A DNA stretch of 64,000 bases from Lumbricus rubellus (GCA_945859605.1 OX243818.1:34831294-34895293); one strand, 5' to 3'; numbered from the stretch's first letter, positions 40,656-53,632 are shown. Notes: generated by a model from the sequence alone, not told the origin. Numbers and translations: made by a program.

Positions 40656-41611
40656 TTGTTGGTTCCCTGTGGCAGAGGATGGATGCAGTTTAACGTCGTG
40701 CCCAGGACCTAATCGTGACTATTGGCAGCTCTCAATTCACTTTAAAACCAGAGTTATCGACATTTTAAGTTTCGATATGGAAACTTACGCGAAATTCAGA
40801 CGCAATTAGCCAGTCATTAACGGTCCTAGGCCACGCTGCAACGATAATTAAGTTTTAAACCCGCTCATTTACTATGGCAAGCAAATTAAATTAAATTTTA
40901 TGCACGAAAAGTTTTGTAATAGATTTTAAAATATGTGGTAGAAATCCAAAGAAAAAGCGATATGGGGAAATATTTTAAATTAGAAAGTTATTTGTGAGCA
41001 GCAGCGATGCCACAGTTGGGTTTTCCAACTAGATCTGGTTTTAGGCCTTCGTTAGGGTTTCTGTGTTTTTTAAAGCAAAATCTGGGTTTATTTTAGAATC
41101 GCTCACACAAATAGTATGGGTTTTCTAGATTTTTTTATAAGGAAGCCTGGGTTTATTTCTGAAAGTCAGGTCTTCCGTAGGCTGAAAAATTATTCTTGCC
41201 AAAATTTGATGTCTTTTGCGACGTATTGCCGACGTCATCTCTAACTGTACAGACGTCACGTGGTCTATGGCGATAATAACATAATGTAGTAAACTGATTT
41301 GCAATTATATTTATTAAATAACGATGTCTAATGTGAGCTGAATATCGGAAGGTAAGAAATGCAAATGTAAATCGGTTTTTATATAGCGGCCTCGACCGTT
41401 CATTTTTCAATGAATTTGATCGGGTGAGATTCTCCACCGCTCTCCCGTTTGATGGTCCCCGTAGACGGACCGTTTAAGTCCCCGTGGACGGACCGTGCTA
41501 GCCCGAGATTTTTAATCTATGAAATGGCCACCTTCGGACTTTGGGGGGGGGGGGGTGGGGGTTACCTTGCGAAGCTGAGTTCCAAAATCTAGTAAGTAAA
41601 TAAAAATTATG

Positions 41612-42262
41612 GGCAATCCTCCGAAGTCCGGTCCCAAATTATTTCGCATGTCTTATCACACAGATATGCTTCTCCAATGCTTACTTACTCACCCTATATC
41701 TGAAATGGAAGCTGGATGAAGGTATTTAATGGCGGAAATAGAGGCTGGATTAACGAAATTAACGTATCAGAAATGGAAGCTGGATGAAGGTATTTAATGG
41801 CGAAAATAGAGGCTGGATTAACGAAATTAACGTATCAGAAATGGAAGCTGGATGAAGGGTGCCAATAGGTGAAATAGAAGCTGGATTGACGAAAATAACG
41901 CTTGAGAAATGGAAGTCGCATTAATGATGAAACGCTTGAGAAATGGAAGCTGGATAAACGTAGTTTGAAATGGAAGCTGGATTAAGGTAATTTTATATCT
42001 TAGCCTAAATGGAAGCCTATACCTTAACCCGGTTTCCATTTCAGATATAAAAATACCTTAACCCAGCTTCCATTACTCAAGCGTTTTATCATTAATCCAG
42101 CTTCTATTTCAGATATAAAATTACCTTACCTTACGTTTTCGGCAGTTATCTGCAAATGCTGTGCGCCAATTACAATATCTAGTAGTCGATGGGAACGGTT
42201 TGTAAAGTGACCGTGAGACAAATGCTGTGAAATAATTTGGGACCGGACTTCGGAGGATTGCC
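41612..42262. mobile_element. foldback MITE with 34-bp perfect terminal repeats
   Basis: 41612-41645 and 42229-42262 are perfect 34-bp inverted repeats (starting GGCAATCCTCCGAAGTCCGG). Inside, GAAATGGAAGCTGGATGAAGG-like units repeat in tandem and then appear inverted (CAGCTTCCATTTC). Confidence 0.85.
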
Positions 42263-42323
42263 AAAATATTTATAATATCCAATCACTTGTGCAGTTAGGC
42301 TACAATATTAATTCTTGTTTCAG

Positions 42324-43422
42324 TCGTATGTCCGGCGTCTGTCAGTTTGACTGAGAGAATCAACATAGGAAGACATGAAAGTGTGGGTGGAGTGACGAAA
42401 TTGCAAAATGAAATCTACGTTCCCCATGGACAATTTTCTTATCATAATCCGCCTGGAATTTGTGTCTTTGAGGATCGACATACATTTCGTCTTCAGAGAA
42501 AAATTGAAATAAAGGAAATTTTAAATCCCACTAACATTGGATCCAGCGCAAAGGAAAATTCTCTCTTCGTCCACGACGTATATGACAGAAACGTTTGGAA
42601 GATAGCAAGAGAAACAGACGACCAACATAAAATTATCAAATTGAAGTCCGATGATGAAAAGTCAGTCATCATGTCAGCGTCAAATGATGGTCAATTGTTG
42701 TTTTATTGTCACACATTATTCACTCTGATGGTCTATGGATCAGGCGCAAAAATCTTCTAAATGAAATTAATTTACCCAAAGACATAAACTATATACAGCA
42801 TGCAGTGGAAACATCTATCGGGAATTTCATCATCCTTCACGACTCAAGTAAGAGAAAGCCGGAAGAAGAGAAAGAGGCGGAGGAGGTGAAAGGGAAAGAA
42901 GGTGAAGGATGGAGATCAAAGATCAGATGAGGGAGAGAAGCAAAAAGATGACGAGGGCACGAAAGAAATGGAGAAGGGGGATATTGGGTCAAGAGGAGCA
43001 AAGTCGACCGAAGGGGAGGATGGAAAGAAGGGAGAGGATGCTAAAGAGCGTGGGTCAAGTGAGGGAAGTACGGGAAAGCATTGGCTTATAAGTGAATTAA
43101 ACAGGGATGGACAGTACTGTTGGTGTGCCGCTTTATTCCTTCAAATGAAGTACAGAAATTGGAAGATCCTGTTATGCTGTCACTCAGTTCAGACGACCAA
43201 GTGCTGGTGGCCGACAAAAATGGCGAGAAAGTCGTTCTGTTTGAGTCCGACCTCAAATGGAATCGAATTATATGTCAAACAAACGAAAAAGTGGATGAAG
43301 AAAACGAAAAAGAAAAGAAGAGCTTCATGCCGGAGACATTGTTTTACGACGAAGAAAAGAAACAACTGATCGTCGGAGGATATTTTGGATTTGTCAATAT
43401 TTACACATTTAATCAAACATAA
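42324..43422 (+). pseudogene. NHL/beta-propeller-type protein exon, frameshifted
   Basis: A good acceptor (ATTCTTGTTTCAG) precedes 42324. Reading then gives SLTERINIGRHESVGGVTKL and further blade-like repeats to about 42750 in one frame, continues with INLPKDINYIQHAVETSIGN in a second to about 42900, then an E/K/G-rich stretch and HWLISELNRDGQ, and again switches before a block with SSDDQVLVADKNGEKVVLF and a final QLIVGGYFGFVNIY strand. At least three frame changes, so a pseudogene unless the assembly is faulty. The propeller pattern (SxDDxVxVADxxxxxVxLF) is NHL-like. Confidence 0.7.
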
Positions 43423-43768
43423 AATCACTCTTCGTAGACCTGTAGATTTTGACAAGCAAAAGTCATCTTCTAACATCTTCGTTAGCCTATATCCTGCATA
43501 TGTAAATATAGATTATAGCATATTTGACCAATATTGAAAGTCTAATATTAGCCTACAACATTGGCGCGCAGCAACTTTGCTAGATTGCCCTCTGCTTATG
43601 TTCTAAAGTGCTTATAACTCCACTTTACATAAATCACACGTGTGTTAGCTTGAATGCATAATACACGAATATTGCGGTATGCAGGCAATGTATGCACATA
43701 TTTAATACTAATATGCAAAGGGTGGGTTTAAAAAAAGTATCCATAATAGTTTCTTTCTGTCAATTTGC

Positions 43769-43962
43769 TTCGGCGATCGTGCCTTCTCGGTCGCTGGTCC
43801 TCGTTGCTGGAACAGTCTTCCTCTCGCTATCCGATCAGCAGGCTCAGTGGACTCTTTTAAAGCCAGGCTAAAATCACACTTGTTCGCTAGGGCTTATCCG
43901 GTGTAGCTGTTTTTTGTAAGGCGCCCTTGTAACTGTGTTACTGCGCCATATAAATCGTCGTA

Positions 43963-43993
<31 letters not shown>
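43769..43993 (+). mobile_element. 3' end of a non-LTR retrotransposon (LINE)
   Basis: A plus-strand frame gives FGDRAFSVAGPRCWNSLP followed by a SFKARLKSHLF block, the signature at the end of CR1/RTE-type reverse transcriptase ORFs. A stop, GCGCCATATAAAT and an (ATT)n tail follow. Confidence 0.85.
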
Positions 43994-43995
<2 letters not shown>

Positions 43996-44408
43996 ATCTC
44001 GGTCAGAAATAAGAATGTTTAAATCACATTTTACACGCTTAGAGGCAATTCATTTTTATTTGCAATGGCCAAAACTCACCGAACTATAGGGTGTCTCGAT
44101 AGGTCGAGAACGATTTTGAATGCGGACAAATATAATTATGTTGTACACAATATAATGTGGAAAATTGTATACTGGCGGATAGACCATTTCTGGCGGGAAA
44201 TTATTTAATCTTTTTCAAGATCAGGTTGCGCATGCGCAAAGCCGTGTGTGGCAAGAAGGAAACAGTGCTGTGTGTGCAAACAATGCTTTGTATATGGCCT
44301 ACGGTTAGAAATGCTTTAATTTAGAACAAATTGCTAATATTTATCTTCGAATACGGAGGCTACAGAACGTTATTTATTCAAGCTTTGTAGTGTTGGTTTG
44401 CAAGTAGA

Positions 44409-44703
44409 CGTTGATTACCCATACATTGAAGAAATGGATGCATCGAAGTGGGTCGACGACGTTACTCGACCAGTATATAAGCCCTACTCTTGAATTCGGA
44501 GTTTTTTACGTGTGTTTTATTTACTCACCGGATCGTTTACACGCGAGGAGATGCGTGCCTATCGTTCTCTTGACGCTTATAACTTCTTGGTAAATGGTTG
44601 GGTTCAGAAATACGAGAGATCGCAGTCTGTCACGGAAAAGCCACATTCCTCTTGGGTTGCGATTCTTGTCTGTGGAATCGGCATATTGTACCTGCATGGC
44701 CGG
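44409..44703 (+). pseudogene. SWIM-zinc-finger family gene, decayed exon A
   Basis: One frame gives DVDYPYIEEMDASKWVDDV, an in-frame TGA (44491), then REEMRAYRSLDAYNFLVNGW and SSWVAI; another frame finishes with AYCTCMAG at a GTAAGAG donor (44704). CTCMAG is the first half of a SWIM CxC...CxH motif. The TGA and the frame change make it a pseudogene. Confidence 0.6.
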
Positions 44704-44904
44704 GTAAGAGTTGTGATTATAATGTTTTGCAAATATTATCGGTTGTTGTTCCCAATCATATAGATGTAAGCCCAAAATGTAATGCTTGGTCACCGTCTTT
44801 GTGGACAATCTAAAGATTTTGTTACAGCCTTTGATCAAAATGTCAATGGTTATCAGAAAATTTAAATTTGCATTACATGCATGGTATAAATATAGAGTCA
44901 AGAT

Positions 44905-45467
44905 CAGGGCCAGCCTTAGACACAGGCAGGCAAAACAGGCAGTTGCCTGTGGTGCAACAATCTAGGGGGTGCCATTTCCCCAAAAATGTGTTTGACAGTT
45001 TTAGATTTTTAATTTCTTGGCCAGTTTTTCAACTCCAACAATTATTTTCATTTTCAAGACATTCCAGAGTTTAGTATACTAACAGCCGTATGGCAGAATT
45101 CTAGTATCTAGTAAACTAGTGCATGCTGTCTGCTCTGTTAGTAGTTAAGATATATGTATTCTGTGATCTGAGTTCTTGTAAATTGTTTCAACTGCGAAAT
45201 TGTTCACTGTAACCAGTTGTGGGTTGTTAACCGGGCTGTTGAATAAACGAAAAAATTACTTATTAATAAAAACAAATAGATCTAAAGTTGAGTTAAATGC
45301 TCTCGCCATTTTATAAATTTTGTGTTGTGACGTGGGGTGGATCTGCAGTAAGGTTCAAAAGGCTCCATAATTATGTATGGTTTGTCAGGGGTGCCAAATG
45401 CATGCTTTGTCTGTGGCACGAAATGTTTTCTTTGTCTAGGGTGCCATTTTGACCAGTGCCGGCCCTG
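44905..45467. mobile_element. nonautonomous hAT element in the SWIM pseudogene intron
   Basis: Starts CAGGGCCAGCCTTAG, ends CAGTGCCGGCCCTG. Flanks GTCAAGAT and GTCAATAT (7 of 8). Confidence 0.8.
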
Positions 45468-45505
45468 GTCAATATATCTGTATAGTGATTGATTTCTTTT
45501 TCCAG

Positions 45506-45627
45506 ATTGGGAGAGGTGTGTTCACACAGTGCTGCTGTTCAAGATCGAGACCTTCACACGACTGCATTACAAGCAGAAGTCGTGTACATCTGAGCTGTGT
45601 CAGTTGAACCAATCTTTTATCAGACGA
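45506..45627 (+). pseudogene. SWIM-zinc-finger family gene, decayed exon B
   Basis: Acceptor TTTCTTTTTCCAG and donor GTAAGT bound 122 bp. The frame continuing from exon A reads LGEVCSHSAAV, completing the CxH half of SWIM. A second frame then continues with LLFKIETFTRLHYKQKSC and LCQLNQSF, so the exon has a frameshift. Confidence 0.6.
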
Positions 45628-45668
45628 GTAAGTCTTCGAAGTGTGATTTTTGCATATTTGCCATAGAG

Positions 45669-46390
45669 CTGTGGTTCTCAAAGTGGTTGTCTGCGGACTG
45701 GCACCGGTCCATAGACTACAGATTATCGGCTCATGAAGAAGAGTTAAAAAATTATAACTTTTCAAATTTATATTTTGTGATATTTTCTGGGTTCTGTGTT
45801 TTATTTCGAGCAGATCATTAACACACAGCCTTAGTAACGTATCATTAGCTTTTTGGCAGATCTGAATATTTTATATATATATATATATATACTTCTTTTT
45901 TAGTGTTCTGCCCTTAGGCAGGTCCAAGATTCCAACGTCAGCATTCTTGTCTATTCAGTGCTTTTTCCTTGATTTATTTATATCCTCGTCGCTTTTGCGT
46001 TGTTTTCTTCAATCTTATTTGTCGTCTTAATCTTCCTTGGGAAAAATAGGAAGTTGGTTTCCCTTTCCTTCCTCCTGGTGTTTTTCAGGAGACACCATCT
46101 CCCCATGCATTCATGTCTTCCATCAGCCGCCCTTAACAACATTAAAATTCACTTCTTAAATAGCTTTACACTTTGAGTTTATCTTTTAAAAGTTTTATTA
46201 AATGAGAATTAAATTGAGAAACAAATGTTTATGCTGTTGGGAATATGTTTTAATAATTGGCAAAAATTACTAAGTCTTTTTATAATATAGGTCGCTCTTG
46301 TTTGCCCTCATCAATTAAGTTAGTGCTTCATGAGCTTTAAAAATGATTATTACTGCCGGTTCGTGGCGTGCAGAAGTTTGAGAACCACTG
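45669..46390. mobile_element. nonautonomous hAT element
   Basis: CTGTGGTTCTCAAAG at the left, TTTGAGAACCACTG at the right, and a perfect 8-bp duplication CCATAGAG at 45661-45668 and 46391-46398. It begins 41 bp after the exon B donor. Confidence 0.9.
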
Positions 46391-46677
46391 CCATAGAGCA
46401 TACAGGTTTTGTGTTGCACCTTTTCATATCTGCTATGTCATCTTTGAGGGTCTGATATGCTATATGTAATTTTCAGATACATTGAAAATTTTTATTGAGT
46501 ACTTGGTCATGGTATTATTGGATCCAAATGCAAAGGCAGCAGTCGTACAACAATTGAATGTTCCAAGAAGTGATAATTACTGATATGTTTAATTTATTCA
46601 GCACAAATATCATTAGCTTTTTTTCACCCCACTATGTTTCTTTCTCACTTAAAACTGCCTTATTTAGCCGTTGTTGG

Positions 46678-46750
46678 ACTGGGAGCACTTATGAGTAGAA
46701 TACCTTGAAGGTGCGCTATATAAAAAGTCAATAAAAATAATAATAATAAA
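46678..46750 (+). repeat. SINE/LINE-type tail
   Basis: GGGAGCACTTATGAGTAG, GGTGCGCTATATAAA and (AAT)n, the 3' tail shape shared with other retroelement tails in the window. Confidence 0.6.
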
Positions 46751-47128
46751 ATATAGAAAGTACTAGAGAAAATTTTAGTTAAAAACAGTCAGATGCAAAA
46801 CTAGCATGCATAAGATGATCACTTCTGTAATCTTATTAGGCACATTTGTTCAATAGAACTGTTTACACCTAATTTGGAGGAATGGACACAGGACAAAACA
46901 TTTTAATTTCAATATTATGAGCACAATCACCGAAATCGTACAATTACCGTAAAAATTACTCTTGTATATATAGCAAGCTACTTCATCAATGATTCAAATC
47001 TTAAAATTGCCAAATACTTTAATCGGCATTGGTAGATGAGAGCTTATGACCAGTCCTATGGTTTACTTATTTTCATTTTATTTTAACACGTCTAAACTAC
47101 AAAGTGTTTTGGTTTGTTATGTCCTTAG

Positions 47129-47291
47129 GTTGAAAGTGCGTGACATCGACTTTGATCAACCATATCTCGGAATTCTAGTGCCAATCGTAACTCCTCGTCC
47201 AAATTTCTTGCCTGGTGAACCGAAATCAGAAAAGCCAAACCACACCTGGCATTCCTGGCAGACTTGCAAGTCTGTGCTTTGGACGCTGTGA
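47129..47291 (+). other. possible further exon of the SWIM pseudogene
   Basis: TGTCCTTAG precedes a frame with LKVRDIDFDQPYLGILVPIV ending at TGA 47291. The phase does not join exon B cleanly, so this is only a candidate. Confidence 0.25.
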
Positions 47292-47750
47292 TATTTACTG
47301 TGCTAGAACCCAAACATTGCAGAGTATCTCCTCCTAAGTTCAGGGCTGAAAGTGGTTTGGAAAATGTGCGAGTCGGACTTTAGCGGACGAGCCGACGCTT
47401 TGAGCCGAAAATTTTCTGACGACCTGTTTTTAGTCATTTGCCCTAAATTTTCTTAAATCAGACCATTTTAACCTATTTTTGGTATATCGCAGCCTTTTTT
47501 AAAAGTCGTTTGCCCACAATTTTTAAACATACAACCCGGCTGAGATCTGTCACCAGCAGGTCACGAAAATCAATGCCGGGTCACAGACCCGACTCACATT
47601 CATTCCTGCCTAGGTTTGCAGTAAAGATTGGACAAATGTATAATTCTATTTGTGCAATGTTTTCAGAAACAGAATTGAAACATTTGTGCAAAAACACGTT
47701 TCAGAATTTGGTTGTAATGCACTGTGAAAACAGGTGCACTGGAAACGGTT

Positions 47751-48202
47751 CCACGACAACTGGTTCACAGACAACTGGTTCAACGACAACTGGTTCACGG
47801 ACAACTCGTTCACCGACAACTGGTTCACCGAAATAGAAGCCGGATTATTGAGAAAACGCTTGAGAAATGGAAGCTGGATGAAGGTTTTTACAGGTGAAAT
47901 AGAAGCTGGATTGATGAAAAACCGCTTAAGAAATGGAAGATGGATCAAGTTTTTTTCCTATCTGAAATAGAAGCTGGATGCATGTTGAGACACATGATGA
48001 AAATCATCAATTCAGCTTCCATTTAAGAAAGAAGACCATTAGACTTTTTTCTCATAAATCCAGCTCCTATTTCGTATATAAAGAACCTTCATCCAGCTTC
48101 TATTTCCCAAGCGTTTTCTCAAAAATCCGGCTTCTATTTCGGTGAACCAGTTGTCGGTGAACCAGTTGTCGTTGAACGAGTTGTCGGTGAACGAGTTGTC
48201 GT
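47751..48202. mobile_element. foldback element with GACAACTGGTTCAC minisatellite arms
   Basis: Five to six CGACAACTGGTTCAC-like copies (47751-47830) face inverted GTGAACCAGTTGTCG copies (48140-48202). Between them lies the same GAAATGGAAGCTGGATGAAGG foldback core seen at 41.7-42.1 kb. Confidence 0.8.
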
Positions 48203-48603
48203 GACACCACTGGAAACAGCCACAAGATTGCAGTGTGAGAGTGGTCTGCAGCATGAATATCTGATTTACATGTCTATTTCAAATTGAAACCTGTCGATTT
48301 TTAATTGATCCTAAATATCCATATCTTTAATGATGGTATTGTATTCTGTCTATAAATTTGTATAGCGCCTGTCATGGTCTCTGAATGAAAAATTCCTCGC
48401 AGTTGATGATGCATCTAACACGCTGAAACACTTTGTTTTGAAACAGCTTATGATCGGGTTTGGGCCAAATAATCATTCCACACAATTTGGTATACAGTAC
48501 GTCAATCCACAGATGAAATGTTGATGCAACCGATTTGAGACTGATGTGAAAGCGGTATGATAGGTCTACCATTCCTTGGTTTTGACATTTTTGTTTGTAT
48601 GTA

Positions 48604-48810
48604 CACTTGTTATAGCGCCCATTCAAGCTCGCTAGTCAGAGGCGCTTCCAACTACAGCGCGGACACTGCATCGGAGTTTCACGCCAAAGTGCTGAGCAAT
48701 TTCGAGTGAAGGACTTGGCCAGGGTCCTTACGTGGCGACTTGAGGTGGATTCAAACCTGCAACCCTCCGGCTGCAAGGCGACAAACATACCCACTACACC
48801 ATCGCACCCC
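48604..48810 (-). mobile_element. tRNA-derived SINE (same family as at 38789)
   Basis: On minus: A-box-like GATGGTGTAGTGGGTATG, B-box-like GGTTTGAATCC, GTGAAACTCCGATGCAGTGT, and tail GGGCGCTATAACAAGTG. Confidence 0.85.
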
Positions 48811-51420
48811 ACGTTTTATTAATGTTAGAAATAATAAATTTCTGGGCCACTCTGGTTATATTTCTCTTGATTTCATTTTGTCTGTGTCTTAAAAGTACTT
48901 GAAATGTTGAGTAATTTGGTAAGCCAGTATAATATTTTGACTTGGCTTCAACCCTTTTCAATTAAACTTACTCCAAATGTACTATACGACTTGAGTTTCA
49001 GGTGCTATTTTTGTGTACCGCTTCATATTCAACTTAACCTTATTGATGTGTTATTGGTGTCTCCTTATCTTGATGGAATTTTTGATTCTCCACATTTACA
49101 TATGCAAGATTTAAGTTTGTAGATGAGCCAGCCGAGTTTAAGCGGGTCTTTTAGACCTTTGTCGGCTGACTCATTGATCTGCACTATTATTAAGTTTATA
49201 TCAAAATTCCTTGTTGAATTTTGTTGTTGTTAATGTCTGTTACGGTTATGTGAATGTTTGATGTGACATTGCAAGTCAATAAATGAATGAACAATGAAGG
49301 CTTGCATTTTGTGTGGCCAGATGTTGTGCTTGTTCCATACCATAGTGGAACATGATCAATGTCCAGCTCATCATCTGCTGGTTCACCTGTTAGCAATACA
49401 ATATAGGTCCTAGTGTAATATCTCTCAATTTCCCGTTGAATCCGAAACGTTAACTAACCACACTAAATCTGCCATATGCAAGTTACTACTGTCTGTTGTA
49501 TAATTACATGTTTTGTTGAGTAAAACTTCTGTATAAAAACAGTTATTACCGATGTCCTAAAAGTGACCAAAACCTCCCAACAACACAGTCTGCAAAAATG
49601 TCTTCTTGATCTTTTCACCATTCAACCAACCCATTCCACCAAAACATCATTTCTCATTCTTTACAGACTAAGACATTAAGAGGATTCAACACTGCACAAT
49701 GTCTTGGGACAATCTTCCTTCTGAATGTCACACTTTTCTGTTCCTTCACCATCATTCCCAATCATCCACCATCATCTGCTTCAGGATCTTCTTTTCATCA
49801 CTCCCTGGGCTTTATACTCAAAACTGAAGTATCGCCTCTTCAAGAATTCATACCCACCATCTAATAATATATCTTCAGAGTTCAGACAGTCATATTATAA
49901 AGTGGCAACACTCATCAGGTGTTTTAAGATTGGTAAAAGCACACCAACCGTAAACAATCATAGACAAAACTTCATATTATAAAGTGGCAACACTCAACAA
50001 CACTAAAGTCTTAACAACAGTACATGCAGTGTACGAATCGTTCATGATTGTTTACGTTTAGCGCGCTTTATCAATCACGCGAGGGGCCTTCAAATAAGCT
50101 GTAGTTGTAAAAATGTTAACGGCGGTATCAAAGTGCCGGTATAGCTAATCATGAAAGTAGAAATATGATACATTTAACAAAATTAACACCAAATATGCGG
50201 TCGTGCTTTTTTGGTTGATGCATCCCATCGAGTCGGGTGCCTTAGGCGGACGGCGGTGACAGACGTCCAATTTTTACAATTCAGCGGTTTACACGCGTCT
50301 TATCAGTTAACGAAAAGCGAACTTCTTTACTATACTTCTTCTAGTATTTCAAATTGTTTAATTCAGTGCCCAGAACGATGATGGCATTTAAAAAATTACT
50401 GATAGAATAGGCAACAACAAGTCAACAAAGTAACGATATTTCGTGTAGAGCTTTTTGCCACACACGAAAATAACGCGGGAGCCGTGATGCACCAAGGGAC
50501 AATTTTGCTATGGTAACCGTTGGCGCGTGAAAAGGTCTATAGGTTGTGTAATGAAGACAATTCATAGTCATATACAGAGATAGATATAGATAAGGATACA
50601 TGACTTGAGCACAGGACATAGGACATAATTATTTTAATACATTCCGTCAATCATGGCGAGGCACGCACACACATCGCCTCAATCTATTGGCTACAATTCT
50701 AGGAAGGCCGTGCCACTGCGTGCCAGGCACCAATCGCGCAGACATGCAAAATATCATTGGATGTCAACTAGACGCTATAGAAACAGCTAGGGTATATAAT
50801 CCAATGTAAGCAAGGATGAATTGCGGTCCAGTCTGGACCGCAATTGGAGGGTGCACAACACTGCACATATTAAGAGCTTAGTAGTTAGGAGTTGCAGTTA
50901 GAATTCAGGATCCATAGCGATTCACCCTTAGTCTTAGCCCTCTGTAGCTGTCTAACAAGCACTTAAGTAGGATAGTCTATTCCGGGGTTTGGAGATAAGA
51001 ACGGTGTCATTTAGGCTGAACTAAGATTATGGGCCTATCTGGTTAAAGTGTTACGACGCAGACTTATGCCTGTGAAAGATAGATATAAGAAATTGCTGTT
51101 CTATTCGAAAAGACGGTGCTGAAATAATAATAATATTTTATATGAAAACATGATCTCGAGTTATCATTTCTAGTTAGGCCTTCAGCATGAGTAAGTAAGT
51201 GAGCTAGTTCATCCCCCCGTACCTCGCATATAATAGGGTCCTCTAACCCTGATATCCTTAAGGAATCAAATTATGACAGGTTGTTCAATTGAGAATATCC
51301 GTGACGTCATCAAATTCGTGCCAAGTAAACGTCCAGTTAAGCCGCAAACAATACTGTACGACCATCATTGTTAATCCACATATAATAATTAATAGAAATT
51401 ATCATTTAGTATTTAATAAT
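48811..51420. other. no gene supported
   Basis: An imperfect hairpin GAGCCAGCCGA...TCGGCTGACTC lies at 49124-49172. TCATATTATAAAGTGGCAACACTCA-like words are repeated near 49890 and 49972. Otherwise only short frames without recognisable coding pattern. Confidence 0.5.
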
Positions 51421-51531
51421 GTTTCCTTTACTCTTTATTACAGCCTCAAATCGATTAGTCATCGAGACAAATAGTTGTCAGAGTTGTCCGAGGTAATTCT
51501 ATTGATGTCCATGCCTTACAAAGCCGACGTT
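51421..51531 (-). pseudogene. C-terminal piece of a Tc1/mariner-type transposase
   Basis: Minus strand shows LFVSMTNRFEAVIKSKGN, the expected C-terminal end (SMxxRxEAVIxxKG) of Tc1 transposases. It is separated from the upstream part (53633-53945) by the piggyBac-like insertion. Confidence 0.65.
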
Positions 51532-51535
51532 TTAA

Positions 51536-53628
51536 CCCATTAGTGCCTAGCGTCCCCCAAAATGGGACACCACTTCAAAAATTCACAGAAAATTAAATAT
51601 GCATTGAAGATGCAATTTAATGTAATAGCCGTCATGCCAACATGTTGATTAAGTGGTTCTGGCAAAAAATGCGCGCCCCAAATTTTTTTTCGACCGAAAC
51701 TTTTGTTTTTAATCAGGCCATTGACCTATTTTAGAAAATGTAAACATTGTGGACATTCCGCTTCTTATTTAAAATTTTTTGTGTGCATTTCTACAAATCT
51801 GTCTTTGGTTTCACAAACGTTGGTATATACTAATACATAAATAATTATATAAATTTAATTTTAATAAAATATAACATATGCATTTTATCACTGAAGCGCT
51901 GTCCCATTTTTGAGGACGCAAGGCACGAATGGGTACGTGAAGTTCAGTACACGCAGTTTTGCATCTTGCAAGACATTTTATTCAGATATTGTTTGAAAAG
52001 AAGTATAAACGGCGGTTTGTAGGCAGAAGTATCACTCTCAGTGAGAGTTAGCATTATAAAAAATGTTATTTGACACAAAAATTTATTGACAACTTCAACT
52101 GTAGGCTACATCAGGCCTATGTATATTTGTATAGCCTACATGAATATTTCACATGGATAGAAATCGTCCAGAATCTACTAGGCCTATGCAATGTAGTGAA
52201 AAATAATAGTCAAAATGCACTCATTCTCTTGTATGGAATTGCTAGAAAATTAAATTTAATAATTTAATTTATTATAAATTATTTCAAATAAATAAGAAAA
52301 AATCATTCGCGATGTAATTTGTCATTCTTTTGTAAGGTGTCAGCCAAACTCAAGAAATGCCATTGTGCATTGTGCTCAATATAACATTCCTGTAACATTT
52401 CCAGTTAGGCCTACTACAATTTCAGGTAGGCCTAATGACTAGTCAATGGCATGGTACTGTGTTTAATACACCACTCGGATTTTGTTCTGATTCACATCCA
52501 TGTCACCATATGGATGAGTTGGTACATGGATCCAAAGCCTGGATTAGTCAGGAGGCATATTTGTTGTCAATTCAGTTGATTCCTACTAACAAATAGTGGT
52601 TCTTTCACAATTCTTTACCGCTCTCAGACTGCAACTAAGCCTTGTTGGCTATACAGACTGTCCGTTGAATACACCACATGGTTACTTTACTCAGTCAGAC
52701 CTATAATGGAGTTGGGGTCATGAGTCCTCAACTTGGTGTGGGTGGTCATTGCAACAACTATGTTGTGTAGGCTACTATGACTACTTCTTTGCCACTCTGA
52801 GACTGCTACAGCAGCTGAGCAAAATATACCACTATTGAGATGATAGGCCTACAGGCCAACAAATGTGGAGATTTTCACTTTCTTTGGTTGAGCTGTTCAA
52901 TATAGAAAAGTGAGGGCCAGTTCATGGATCTAAATACATACTGTATCTATTAGGAAAATGAAAGCTGACTGTATGAACCAGAAAGTATGAAGTTCACCTA
53001 GTACTTTAGCACTAGATTCCATCCGTTGTAACTCAGATGCATTGTGCGAATGAAAGTTTGAGAAAAATGATAGGTCGGTCCACATAAAGAGGGTTAGGCC
53101 AACAATCAACTACACAAAACCAGTCAAAAGCACTTTAGCACTTGAAACAGCTTCATGTAACTGTCTTATAATCTCTCTGTAACAGTATTGGTTGCTATTG
53201 CTATAGGATGTTGAAAATTGTTGATCTGAGACATGAATAGCATTAGGCTACTACGATATGTTGCGTGTAAGCAATTCATTTCAAAATGTGAACAATTTTG
53301 CATAAAAATGCATTCAGGCATACCATTTTTGCAGAAATTTTGCTTATAAATTTGATTTTCAATGATTCTGAGTGCAAATTATATATCTGTTCTCTTAACT
53401 AGACTGTATCAACAGTCTTGAGTGATATAACATGTACATATTACCATGTAAATCTTCACGTACCCACTCGTGCCTAGCGTCCCCAAAAATGGGACGCTTC
53501 AAAAACTTGCTCCTAAAGCATCAAAAGCAAAATTTTTGCAGAATTTTTATTTTTTATTGTCCAAACTCGTCATTTGCAACAAAGTTTTTATATTTTGAGA
53601 TGATTTTGAAAAATCAGGCACTAATGGG
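51536..53628. mobile_element. piggyBac-like element with TTAA flanks
   Basis: TTAA (51532-51535) then CCCATTAGTGCCTAGCGTCC; at the right AGGCACTAATGGG then TTAA (53629-53632). Inner inverted words GGGACAG/GTCCCATTTTTG...GCACGAATGGGTACGTGAAG (to about 51944) and CTTCACGTACCCACTCGTGC (from 53456) lengthen the arms. It splits a transposase gene, which confirms the insertion. No transposase of its own seen. Confidence 0.75.
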
Positions 53629-53632
53629 TTAA

